Below are positions 43,114 through 54,388 of a stretch of DNA of 64,000 nt, piece after piece. The notes under the pieces are model-generated. The model was not told the origin of the DNA, did not search any database, and saw nothing but the letters and a program-made list of their open reading frames with translations. Source of the DNA: Pyropia yezoensis (lineage: Eukaryota; Rhodophyta; Bangiophyceae; Bangiales; Bangiaceae); assembly GCA_009829735.1 (NCBI GenBank), contig CM020618.1:33456894-33520893 (forward strand), written 5' to 3'. The first letter of the stretch is position 1. Every line of letters begins with the position of its first letter. The translations under genes and the position numbers were made by a program.

Positions 43114-43377
43114 TTGAACTGGCCTCCCGACAGGGCCGTCGCGTCGTCGAGCGAAAGACGTATCAAGAAGCCAAGTAAGTCGCCTCGATTTGTCAAAGAC
43201 CGTTCTGAAGCCGGTCACGTTGGTGGTATGCGCCTCCGGTTCATCATCGGGCGCTTTAACGTGTGGCTGGGGCATCGGCCAGTGCCTGGCGTCCGGACGG
43301 TCGACCATGTGAACCGCAACAGCTGCGACAAGCACGTGACGAGCTTGCGTTGGGCGACGCTGCAGGAGTCGTCGTGA
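43114..43377 (+). pseudogene. HNH endonuclease-like fragment, copy 1
   Basis: The 87-codon frame ends with VDHVNRNSCDKHVTSLRWAT. This matches the HNH-nuclease pattern DHxNxNxxDNxxxNLRW seen in homing endonucleases. A coding-looking stretch just upstream in another frame (VTIELASRQGRRVVERKTYQ) is followed by a possible donor GTAAGT. The piece is therefore either spliced or frame-shifted. The first His and Asn of the motif are present. Confidence 0.4.
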
Positions 43378-43619
43378 AACCGGTCGCACATGCAGCCCCA
43401 GCCAGCTGCACGGCGGGGGATCAAGGTCGCTCTAGCGGACAGAATGGGCCGGGGAAAGAATGATCGGCGTACGCAAGCATCGGAACATGACGCCGAGGAG
43501 CACATGCTGGAAGATGCTGGGAAGGTGATGGCGTCTTCTTCGCTGGTGAGGCTGGCGAACGCGCACCCCGAGGACAGACAAGGTTCAGGTGTGTGAGCTC
43601 GTTTTTTACCCCGAGACGA

Positions 43620-44040
43620 CGCAAGGATTGAGTGGCGGCCCGTTGCTGGCGGCGAGCTTCGCGAGCTAGTCGTGAACCAGCAGGGGGAGCTCCGCATTAC
43701 GCACGATAATTCCATCTCCTTAAAACCGACGGAGTCGGAATACGTACGTGTTGCCATGCACAAACCCGCGCTTCTGGTGCTGCGCCACAAGTACGTGAAC
43801 GACATCATGTAAACTTTATTCGAGTCCGATGATGACACGTGAGCGGCGGGTGCCGACGAGGGGGATGAAGAGGACGGGTCGGCGGCAGAGCAGGGGGGCC
43901 TGTGCAGCTCCCAAACTGTGATCGACCATGTCAACCGAAGAAAGGCGGACAACAGGCGGTGTAACCTGAGAAGGAAGACGGTGAGTGACAACGGCAGGGC
44001 GTTCGTGGCACATCGACGCGCCGCTGGCGCTCTAGCATGC
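43620..44040 (+). pseudogene. HNH endonuclease-like fragment, copy 2
   Basis: A frame near 43630-43810 reads GELRELVVNQQGELRITHDN then RHKYVND, resembling the substrate-recognition part that precedes HNH motifs. About 110 bp later another frame reads VIDHVNRRKADNRRCNLRRK, an HNH core, followed by GTGAGT, a possible splice donor. In-frame stops separate the two pieces, so the gene is decayed or has introns I cannot place. It lies about 620 bp after copy 1 and is strongly diverged from it. Confidence 0.4.
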
Positions 44041-44204
44041 GGACTTGCGCAAGGTGGTGACTGACGTGGAGACGAGCGCCTCGACGAGGTACACCAGCTT
44101 GAGCGCTGCGGCCGCCCCGCTAGGAGCGGTGGCCGGGACGGTCTGCCTTTGCATCAAGAACGGCGCAGAAGTAATTTCCCGCTCGGCCGGCGTCACCTAC
44201 AGGG

Positions 44205-44801
44205 TCCAGAATAAAACCGCAGCCAGGCCAGGAAGGAACAGGTGAGAGCTCTTGCGCGGTCCACTCGTCCACACTGTCAGAGGTAAAGGTCTCAAGGACA
44301 AAAGCCCGAGGGAGCAAGAACCCAAAGCACTGTTGATTTTACAAGATGGCCCCGGGGAGACCCCAAAGCTACTCTGAAGAACCTCCCCCCCGGCCCCTCC
44401 CGGGGCGCGGAGCGGAGCCCCCAGAGGGCGCCCCCAGCGGGCCATGTGCCAGCAGGCCACCGGCCACTCACCGGGCCAACTAACGAAAAGCAAGCGAAAA
44501 TCCCCCCGCACACAAATGTCAATCCCCCCAAAAAACCCAGTGGGAAAAAGGGGAAAAGTACGAAATCACGCAACGAACACGAATACGCAAATCAAGCAAA
44601 TGACAAAGGGGGTTAACACGCCCACAACCCGGGCAAGTCCTCTAGTCGGGTGGGCCAATCAGGGCTCCGGGCGTTTCACCACAACGCCGGGCCACCTTGC
44701 CAAGGATCACAGGCCAGCATAGGGCTCCACGTAACACTACCGACCGGGTCCTAAGTCACCTCACCGAGGGCTCGCCTGTCCCCAAAGGCCAGAACGCCAC
44801 A
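44205..44801 (-). repeat. Truncated LTR of element 3
   Basis: About 600 bp matching, inverted, the complete solo LTR at 60281-60980. Shared blocks include ACAAAAGCCCGAGGGAGCAA, CCCCGGGGAGACCCC, GGCGCCCTC and the end CCCAAAGGC..AGAACGCCACA. The outer end lacks the expected terminal bases, so it is truncated or diverged there. Confidence 0.75.
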
Positions 44802-45540
44802 TGGCCCCCTTACTAGGGCCGAGAGTCCCGCCGGCCAGTTGGGTACAACGCGTCAGCGGGCGGAGGAGAGGAACACGCAAGGGACCAGCGGAGGTACCAC
44901 CGGCCATCCACACGACCAGTAGAGACCAGATGGACGGTTCCAGAATAGGCAGAGGGGCACGGTCTCGCAGACCGCAGGGGCCAGGTGGAAACCGACCGGG
45001 TCGCCGCGCGCGGAGGGAGGAGCGGAGGGGGGCACCGTGTGGAGTGCAAGAGTGGCGAGGGGGGCAGTGTGCGAGCGGAGTGGTGAGTGCGCAGTGTAGG
45101 GGGGGTGGTGTGCGTGTGCGCGAGGATGTGCGCGTGCGCGGGCGCGGACTCCACCCGGTGTCTGCCTGTTTGCCACTCCCCTAGGACGCAGCGAGCGAGG
45201 GGAGGGCAAGAGAGGCAGCAGGCGGGGGCGGCGCCAGAGCGAGAGGGTGGACAAACCGGGCCAGAACCGGGGGTGGCCACTACATATCTGCACCCAAGTG
45301 AACCAGCGTGTTCGTCTCTTCCCCTGGCCACCTCACCTGTCTCCTCGTCTCCACATTGGCTCCGGCGGATCCACCTTGCCCCTCCGGGTTCTCCTCCTTT
45401 TCGCACCTCTTCTCCTCCACCCTGTCCACCTCGACCTGGTTCACCTCGTCTTCCCCCACCTTGTCCACATGGTCCACCCCCACCTTTGCTGCCTCGTCTG
45501 GTCGATCCGTGTTGGCCCTGTCGGGCCTGTGCAGCAGAAA
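44802..45540. other. Non-coding interior of element 3 next to its 3' LTR
   Basis: Region between the polypurine tract and the antisense ORF, equivalent in position to 16383-16721 of element 1 and 46775-47366 of element 2. It contains a GTGTGCGTGTGCGCGAGGAT-type stretch near 45110 but no recognised gene. It may hold the promoter and leader of the antisense ORF. Confidence 0.45.
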
Positions 45541-45661
45541 AAGATGGATGTCGACCGGGGCAGCGGGGCAAGTGCCAATCAAGGGCCCGCCAGTGGCCAC
45601 GACAACTATGCCGCAGGTCAAGAGGAAAACGGCGAGGGCCAGTTGTACGTCCACGTGGCCG

Positions 45662-46024
45662 TGTAGCAATATGGTTGTCCGTATTGTGACCCTAATATTA
45701 GGGGGGCTACTTCTAATCCTTAACTTTCAATTTGATAGTTCGTACTGGTCACGGTATCTATAAGTTACGTATGACCAGAGGGACTTGCATCTTGGGGTGG
45801 AGGGTAGTTAGTAGTGTCTCCGAGGGTTTATAACGAGGGGGCCGGCGGCGAATTCACCGCCGGCCAAGGTAGAACAACAAACCCCTCCCATTTGGGCTCC
45901 CATCTTGGTCCCGTGGCTTGCGCTCCAAGGACAGCAACCTTGGCCTCCCGGTGACGTTGGTGCCGATACCCCTTGGTGAGTGCTCCCTGAGAGTGGACGT
46001 GCGACGGATCCCTATTGTGCTACA
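45662..46024 (+). repeat. Solo LTR of the element 2 family
   Basis: 363 bp starting TGTAGCAATATGG and ending TGTGCTACA, matching the element 2 LTRs in the opposite orientation with roughly five differences. It is flanked by GGCCG and GGTCG, a near-perfect 5-bp target duplication. No internal sequence remains, so it arose by LTR-LTR recombination. Confidence 0.88.
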
Positions 46025-46410
46025 GGTCGGTACGGTCCAGAAGACGTACACGCCCGGGGCCCGTGAAGCTTGGGGTCAGGAGCAGGCTCGTGGCTGTGTC
46101 ACATCGACTCCGTTGAATGCTACCTTCCGGGCCATTGACGGGCCCATGGTTGGCAACTCCTTCCGGAAGCATGCCGGCGAGGCGAGCTACGCGCCCCGGT
46201 ACAAGTAAGCGCGGGCCACGGTGGAACAGTCGGGGTTAGCGATGCCGACGGCGCCCCTGGCCCAATACGTCATTGCGGCTCTCCCCTTCCTGAACCACGA
46301 CGGCTTCCAGGCGGACTCCAAGGACCTCGTGACCTTTCGTCATCATCAGGACAAGATGGGCTTCCACGTGGACTACCATCATCAATATTTCCCTAGCTGT
46401 CCCGTGGGGG

Positions 46411-46774
46411 TGTAGCACAATAGGGATCCGTCGCACGTCCACTCTCAGGGAACACTCACCAAGGGGGATCGGCACCAACGTCACCGGGAGGCCAAGGTTG
46501 CTGTCCTTGGAGCGCAAGCCACGGGACCAAGATGGGAGCCCAAATGGGAGGGGTTTGTTGTTCTACCTTGGCCGGCGGTGGATTCGCCGCCGGCCCCCTC
46601 GTTATAAACCCTCGGAGACACTACTAACTACCCTCCACCCCAAGATGCAAGTCCCTCTGGTCATACGTAACTTATAGATACCGTGACCAGTACGAACTAT
46701 CAAATTGAAAGTTAAGGGCTAGAAGTAGCCCCCCCTAATATTAGGGTTACAATACGGCCAACCATATTGCTACA
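46411..46774 (-). repeat. LTR of element 2 (3' LTR in coding orientation)
   Basis: 364 bp, partner of 56798-57161 with about two mismatches. The adjacent inner sequence TATCCCCCCCTTAG is the complement of a polypurine tract. Confidence 0.95.
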
Positions 46775-47366
46775 TATCCCCCCCTTAGATTCGGCCCGTC
46801 CTCGGGTCGAGTTGCATTCGGGTTACCGAATGTAAGTGGGTCGCGTGACCGTTTACCAGTCGGGTGGGGCTTTGCGCCCTGTCGCGACAGACACCCCATT
46901 TCGAGGTTGTCTGAGGGGGGTGCCCCCCGTTGCGTGGTACACACACGATCCGTTTTCCGGACCGTTAAATTCCCGATGCGGGTTTTTGTTCACGACCCCC
47001 CTTTCCGAGGGGTGGTGCAAGCGGATCCGCCACCAGGTGTCTGGTGGTAGGGGAGCCCCTCTCGTGTTACCGAGTGAATGGGGGCGGCCGCTCCCGCTTT
47101 TCGCGGGGGCGGTTTCGGGGTGAACCCCTCTTGGTTGCCCCGTACGGGGGTGTGGCCGCGGCCCGCCCAGGTGCCTGGGTGGAGCCCGTTCGTAGCCTCG
47201 TGGGGCGCGGGTCGACCCGCGCGCCTGCGGCGCTTCTCGTGGCCGTTTGTGGTCATAAGCGCGGGCGCCCGCGCTTCCCTGGCTCGTCCGCGCGAGCGTT
47301 CCTCGTACCGGGTCGAGCCGGCCTCGGCTTTTCTGCAAGGGGCGCCCCTGCCACCCCGGTTGCACC

Positions 47367-49735
47367 ATGTCGGACCCCCAGGTACCCGGGGGCGAGGACG
47401 ACCTCCTGCCTGAAGAGGGGGAAGAGGTGATGGTGGACGACGTTCCCGTCTCCGCCACCGCCGCCGAGTGCTTCCTAGCGAGCTCGTCGGAGGACGAGGA
47501 CGACCGGGTGACCGTTCGTGTGGCCCCGGACGGCGCGCCGGGCGGGTTGTCGTCTGTGTGTAGCGGCACGACGGCTCCGTCGGGTGGCGGACAACCGCGT
47601 GCAGCGGTGGCTTCTACCGCTCTCCTTCGGCGGCCCGGATGGCTTCTGTCGCCGGTACCTGCGTGGCTCTACCTCAAGACGGTGTCGCCGGCGTGGCGGA
47701 TGGTGGTGTTGGCACCCCGTCCAGTCCGGCGGGTCAAGACGGCGCGGGTGCCCGCCCGGTTGGTGTGTCCGCTGCGGCGGGTAGCGGGTCTACCCGTGCT
47801 GCCCCCGTGTTACCCACGTCGGGTCCGGGTGGCGGCGATGCTCTGCCCGCGGTGCCGCGGGCATCTGGTGGTCAAGGTGGGTCTACACCGATGGCTGTGG
47901 ACTCCGGTAGTTACTCCGGGCGGGCGCCCGTTCTTCTTCTTCCTCCTCGGCCGCGTGCGACTCCGGCGCCGGCCCCTCTTCCGGTGGGGCATCCCCCGGC
48001 GCCCCCTATTCTTCCTGGTCCTGCCCGGGTTGCCCCGTTGGGTGGCGGCGTCGCCGTGGCGGCGGGTCAACCCGCCATGTCGATGTTCGACTTGGTGGCT
48101 CGGGTTCGAGGCCTGACTGTGCAAGAGTCAATGGAGTCCGATGGGCGGATGCGGGTGGACTTCCACCTGCCCCATCCCCGTGGAGAGTCCTCCCGGCGCG
48201 TCAAGGTGGACCCGAGTTGGGAGCGGGAGTTGGTGCGGCTGGTCAACCAGCCGAACGCGGTGCGAGTGGAACACCATTGGATCCTGAGTCAGCCGGACGA
48301 CCGGCATGCGCAGCTCTGGCGTGCTCGGGTGGGACGGGGTGAGGTCTACCTCGACCCCAACTTCGGGGTATGCGACCTGATTGCCCCCGCGTTGCCGCGG
48401 GAGATTGACTACCCGGCTAGTGCTCGGGGGATTGCGGCGGCGGCGGAGCCGGTTGCGTTTGGGGAGACGGTGGGCAGTACCGGTCGGTATCCCGACTTTG
48501 ATTACTACCCGGGGGTATCCCCGTATCTGTCGTTGACGGCTCCCTACCCGCCTATGGCGGGGTTGAAGTCGGCGTCGAGCTGGCGACGAAACCATGGTGT
48601 CATGGCGGATGCGTTTCGCACGGATATAACGTGTGCGTTGCAGACCGGCAACGGTCGTGCGCCGGTATACACTCCCGTGCGCCCGCCGCTATGGCAGGAG
48701 GGGTGGGAACCCGCCCCTGCTTTCCGGTTTGACACCGGCTTCTGTCTCCGATACTTCGGGAGTGTGTTGGCCTCCCGGCCGGTCCACCCGTTGCAGGGTA
48801 CCTTCACCCTTGAGGTTACCCTCGGGCAGGCGTCCTCCTTCTTGCTGTCCGTCCGCCGGCAGGGGCGCCTGTTTCATATTCCGACGGGTGTCCGTCGGCA
48901 CATCGCGCAGTTGGGCGTGGACCTGATAGCTGCCAAGACCGGGTTGGCCCGGGAGTTCGAGGCCCTGCTGGCTGTTCACGATGCCGTGAACTGGGCTGGG
49001 GTGTTGGCCCTTCCCCCGTACCGGGACCCGCAGGCTGGGGCTACCTCCTTGCCTCGTCACTCGTTGCGTATCCGGCGTACTCAGCCGGGTGAGCCTAGTT
49101 GCCATGGGTGGGCGTCCACCGAGGCCGTTCCTGACCTGGGTATTCCCATGGTTATCGATGACCCTCTTCAGGTCCTTGCCCCGTGGTTCGGTAACCCGAT
49201 ACCGGCGGCGGTTGGCCGTCGTCCCCGAGAGTGGGGCTCTGCGGGTGGGGAGCGTGAGGTGTCCCGTCGTCGGGCGGAGCCCCGCCGGGGTTACGGTGGA
49301 GCCCCTTCGGTAGGGTCCTACCGAGCCTCGTATCAGGTGCCACCGGCTCCGGTGGTAGCCGTGTCGGCTCCTTTGGCTCCTCTGGCTGCGCCAGTGTCCG
49401 CTCCCGCCCCTGTCATACAAGACGGGGGTCCCCGTCTCTGGTATGAGGGCGTTGACGCCCTTGTTGCCCGCGCAATGCGGGAGGGTCTCTCTGTTAGCTG
49501 GGGGGATATCCCCCCAGGTGCTGCGCTAGTTGGGTCAGCGCGTTGCTTCGATGGCGTGCTGGACCGCCTCCAGAAAGCTCTGGAGGACGTGGAGGCTGGC
49601 CGCAGCACCCTCGTCCAGCTATGCACCGAGGTAACTCGGGTGATTGACCGTCGTGAGATTGCCGACCGGTGGAGCACGGAGGTATACGCGCTTACGCGTG
49701 AATGGCCTCCCTCGGGCAGTGGGTCTACCCACTGA
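47367..49735 (+). CDS. Antisense extra ORF of element 2 (unknown protein)
   Basis: Plus-strand region opposite in sense to gag-pol. An N-terminal part is acidic (EDDLLPEEGEEVMVDD). The main uninterrupted frame, 47639-49735, is a 698-residue stretch that is Pro/Gly/Ala-rich at first and then globular-looking. Segments include FGSVL, VRRQGRLFHIPTGVRRHIAQ and YPGVSPYLSLTAPYPP. The FGSV...RRxGxLxHxP pattern parallels the antisense ORF of element 1. No database family is recognised. The C-terminus has a helical stretch (ALEDVEAGRSTLVQLCTEVT). A structural or regulatory role in the retroelement is possible; function unknown. Confidence 0.6.
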
Positions 49736-50213
49736 GGAGTGCTATTGGTTGTGAGGGAGAGGGCCCCCGTGACCCTTATGGTAGCCGGGTAGTAGTGAGT
49801 ATAAACTCATCCCCTTTGGGGGCATTGCTTGCCTCTGTTTGCTGCCCTGGGGAGTACCCCTTCTGGCTCAGTGGTGCCTTGCCTCCCGTCCAACTTCTTC
49901 CGGTTGGTTCCTGCTTGGGGAGGTCATCCTCCCTCACTTTGTGTCTTGGCTTGGGGAGGTCATCCTCCCGTGTAAGCCCCCTATTTACTTCGATATTATC
50001 GAAGTTAGCCTTTACCTTTAAGTTAACTTATTAAGGTTCAGGTTTTACTTAGTTACCTAAGCTTGACTCTACTTAGTTGCCTAAGCTTGGTTCGACTTAG
50101 AAACCTAAGTCTGATTTGACTTAGAAACCTAAGTCTGCCGTAACCATGTCACACCCTACTTAGTAGGTATAAGCCTCACCCCCCAACAGCCGAAGTCGGT
50201 GTCGGTTGGGTTG
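49736..50213. other. Junction between antisense ORF and pol of element 2
   Basis: Convergent 3' ends of the two genes. From about 50030 to 50165 there are five to six imperfect tandem copies of a unit of about 24-29 bp containing CTTAGNNNCCTAAG, a small palindrome (TACTTAGTTACCTAAGCTTG, then ACTTAGAAACCTAAGTCTG). It could serve as a bidirectional terminator or structured spacer. Confidence 0.6.
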
Positions 50214-53200
50214 TTACAGTAGGCGTCGTCGCCTCATGTAAGGCATGAGGAGTTGGCGGGGTATATTCGCCGCCTGTTCCCGGGTGGGTGAGTCGTATCC
50301 GACCCACATAACCTTCACGTACCAGGGTCCTGGTAGGTTCGGGTCGGTGTGTCCGACCACGCTCTCTACTTGGTATGGAATCCCATCCGGTCCCACCGGG
50401 TCATCTGACCGGTGGGTTGTAAGAGCTTCATGTAGCAACCCAGGCGGTACCGGCTGAGGCTGTTCCGGCTTCGGAGCAGGTGTGACATCATTCACACTGA
50501 TGCGTTGGATCTCCGTATCGGAGTGTAAGATAACAGAGTGGTCATCTCTGTGGAGAATCTGGTACGGTCCCTTGACCGGTTGCATGAGCTTGTTCCCCCG
50601 GAACTTCTGGTGTCTGATATAGACCCAGTCACCTGTTACCAGGGTTGCGTTGCGCACCCGTAACCGGGCGTCGAAGTTCTTCTTTTATCGAAGTTGTGTT
50701 CTGTCAAGGGCACCCTTGAGCTTAGGAATCATCCACGATAGCTTGGCCAACCAAGCTAGGTGGATACGTTCGGCCGGTCGGCCTTTCGGTGTATCATACC
50801 GAGTGCACCTGCCTGGTGGCAGCGTCAGGTTACCGACGCCTAGTGGCATGACCCACTCCAGCGGAGCGATGTTTGTGCTCCGATGTGGCCTGGCATTGTA
50901 TGCCAGGGTGAGTACGGACAGAAGCCTGTCCCAAGTGTTCGTGTGCTCGGCCACGTAGCACTGTAGCATCTTGACGATGGTGCGGTTGAACCGCTCCACC
51001 TGCCCGTTGGTTTGCGGGTGGTAGTCGGATGCCCGACGTGGTTCGATACCGAACATGCCCAGGACCTTAGTGCAGAATGCTGACGTAAGGTTTGCTCCGT
51101 TGTCGGAGAGGAGTTGCTTCATGACTCCGTATGCACTGATCCAGTGGTCAACCACTGCGTTCATGATGGTGTATGCCGTATCATTCGGGATGGCTGCCGC
51201 TCGTGACAGCTTAGTGAACCGGTCAGACATGACCAGGATGTACCTGTTCCCTTCTTCCGTTACCGGAAGTGGCCCGAGTATGTCGATAGCGACCTGCTCG
51301 TTGGGCCCATCAGGTGGGAATAGCTTCATGGCAGACGCCTGCCTATGCAGACTCATGCGGTTACGTGCACAGGGGTGGCATCCCCTTACGTGGTCGACCA
51401 CGTCGACGGCCATTGCTGGCCAGTAGAAGAACCTTCGCATTGCTGCGAACATACGTGAACCCCCCGGGTGTCCGGCTGTGGGGTTCTCGTGTTCTCGCTC
51501 CATGACGGCTTGCCGTAAGGACACGGGAACCACGACTTGATGTCGTCCATCGGCGGGTGCCCGCCGGTATATGAGTCCGTCTTCGTTCTCGGAGAAGATG
51601 CCGGCCGTACCGGCCAGGAGGTTAGCGCGATGACGTCTACAGTCGTCGTCATTGGCTTGTGCCTCGCGGAAGTCCGCGAGGGTTAGTGGGCATGCTCGGT
51701 GTGCCATGGTATGGTCAACCATACCTTGGGTAGCGTTACCCACCATGCAGACCGGTACCACCGGGATGTCCTCGTCCACCGGGCGGGTATCCCCGCTCGG
51801 GGTGTCGAGTCGAGACAATGCGTCTCCGAGATGGTGGGTTGACCCAGCCTTATACACGGTACGGTAGTCGTGCTCGGCCATTTTTAGCCTCCATCGGGCT
51901 AGCCTCCCATGGCTATCGGAGTCCTTGTCACCAAGGTTGAGGAGCCATCGTAGGGGTTCGTGGTCGGACCTCACGATGAACCTGGAGCCCTCCAGGTATG
52001 GACGGAGCAGTTGCACTGCCCATATAACTCCGAGGCATTCACGCTCGGTGGCACTATAGTTACGCTCAGCCGGGTTGAGTGTCCGGCTGAAGTATCCTAC
52101 CGGACGTAGGTCCGGGATAACGTTATCGGTACCGATCAACGTCTCCCCCTGTAGCAGGGTGCATCCCACTTGGGTGTCGCACGCATCGACATCGATGACG
52201 AAGGTACCCCGTCGGTGCGGTAACGCAAGGACGGGTGGGGATAGTAGGGCTCGCTTCAGCGACTCGAATGCCTCCTTTTCGCTAGGCGAAGGGGGTTGGA
52301 GTACCTTGGGCAGGGTACTGCTCGTAAGAACCGTTAACGGGTTAGCTATCCGAGCGAAGTCCTTGACGAACCGTCGGTATACATTGCACATTCCCAGGAA
52401 GCTCTTGAGCTGTGTCTGGGTGTTAGGGAACCGGGCATCCCGGAGTGCCCGGGTATTGGCTTCGAGTACCCCTAGTTTACCAGGGGTTATCTGGTGGCCC
52501 AGATACTCGACCGTCTGTTGGAAGAAGGCGCACTTCTTCAGACGCAGGGTTACCCCGGCGTTCCGCAAGAGGGTGAGTACCTCGTCCACATGCTGCACAT
52601 GGTCATCCATGTTACGCGAGAAGACGATAACGTCATCGAGGTACACTAGGCAGTTACGCCACTTCACCCCCGACAGTATAACGTCGATAGCCCGCTGGAA
52701 TGTAGCGGGGGCATTGGACAATCCGAAGGGCATCCTTAGGAACTCGTACACTCCACTGTGACAGACGAATGCCGTCTTGGGGATATCCTCGTCCGCCACC
52801 GGGATCTGCCAGTATCCGGCATTGCAGTCGATGGTGGTAAACACCGTAGCTTCCCCCAGGGAGTCGATGCATTCATCCATCCTTGGTAAAGGGTATGAGT
52901 CCTTCTTGGTAACCAAGTTGAGGCGTCGATAATCGATGCAAAACCGAGGGGTTTGATCCTTCTTCGGTACAATAACGACTGGGGCACCCCACTCCGACAT
53001 CGAAGGTCGGATCACCTTAGCTTCACTCATCCTCTTCACTTCTCCATCAACGATCTCTCGTTGCATAGGTCCCGCTCGGTGCGGTTGTGACCGGGCGCGG
53101 CGTGCGCCTGGTACCAGGTCAATACGATGTTGGGTTGCCCCAATGGTACCCAGGGCTCCGCCTGTCCACATGACGTCATGCTTTCTTAACATCCGTCGTA

Positions 53201-54380
53201 CCCCTTCGGCTACGGAAGGGGGAAGGTGGTCGAGGTCAGCCTCGGCCAGTGCCTTCAATGCTTCTTGGTCCTTCGGCGGAATATCCGCCGGTAATGATGG
53301 TCGACTAGGCTTCCCGTCATCGGGTTGCTGTCGCTCGGTGGTCTCGGCGACCGCCAGCACCTCAAGTGGGTCCACTTGACCTTCCTTGTCAGGGGTAAGG
53401 ATATCTCCTTCGTAGAGCTCGGCAATCCCGAGGATATTTCCCTTCGGGAGGGTGACTGCCTTACGGCGATAGTTCGCCATCACTAGGAGGGACGACCCTC
53501 CTGATGGGAGATCTATGAGACCGTTGGCCATGGTCAACCCATGGCGCTTGTACGTCCGCAAGTTGGACTTGACTCTGCAGATGCCTGCGAGGTCACAGTT
53601 AACCGGGAGGACTGTCTCCGACAACGGCTCAAAGCGAGTTCGCTTGGCCAACCGAAGTGTCTTCGGCTCGACACTTGCGTACACCTCAGCCACGTTAACG
53701 TGGCTCCCTTGTAGCGTCAGGTCCCTGACGATAGCCGTGTGTCCTCGCTTCGTCCCGTCGGCTTCTTGAAGCTCGACGGTCCTCCGGCCTGGCCGGATTG
53801 CATCAACGTGAACGTTGATGAAGGTGCACCCCAGTATGCAGGGCACCGATAGGGTCTCACACACCAGGAAGTCGACTTCCGTGGTGAGTTCCCCGATGGT
53901 CACCCGCAGCGACATCGCTGCGGTCGTACGAATGAGGCGACCATTCGCGTCCTTGATGGTGGGCCCCCGAGTCACTCTGACTCGCGGAAGCCACTTGTCC
54001 GGGAGGGTATCCTTCCGGATAAGGTTGGGTCCAGCCCCTGTATCCAGTACAGGGTAGTACGATCGTGTCGACTGGGGGTCAACCCCCAGTGTGGCTGATA
54101 CCTTGAAGTTCTCCAAGGTAAACAGCACGTGTCCTACACCGATATCCGGTGTAGCTCGGGCATCCTGAACAGGACCCTTGTCTGGTTCCATGTGACGGGG
54201 TTTCCCGTCCTCTCCTCCCAACCTTGGTGGTTGGTCATCAATCCCCTGACGCCGTGTCGTCGGGGCCGGAAGGTGTACCCGGGGGTTGATGCGGCGTCGG
54301 CTCAACCGCGCTCTCCGTGGGGCTTTCCCCGCGGTACTCCGGGGTGGCTTGCTTGGGTTACCCCAGCGCCCCCCGGTCAT
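50214..54380 (-). CDS. Pol region of element 2: protease, RT, RNase H, integrase, chromodomain-like end
   Basis: The main frame 50685-54380 encodes 1231 residues, and the remainder follows at 50214-50657. Protease LDTGAGPNLI; RT FCIDYRRLN, MPFGLSNAPATFQ and YLDD; RNase H VIDVDACDTQVG and VRSDHEPL. Integrase: HHCC module and IDILGPLP, LSDNGANL, YHPQTNGQVERFNRT. The end (YQVESVVGHTD, WYVKVMWVGYD) resembles a chromodomain. Overall similar in order to element 1 pol but clearly a different family. Confidence 0.9.
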
Positions 54381-54388
54381 CCTTCCTC

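Noticed and set aside
44292-44573. Minus-strand 93-codon hydrophobic frame
   Set aside because: It lies inside the truncated LTR of element 3 and is matched by the non-coding solo LTR at 60281-60980.
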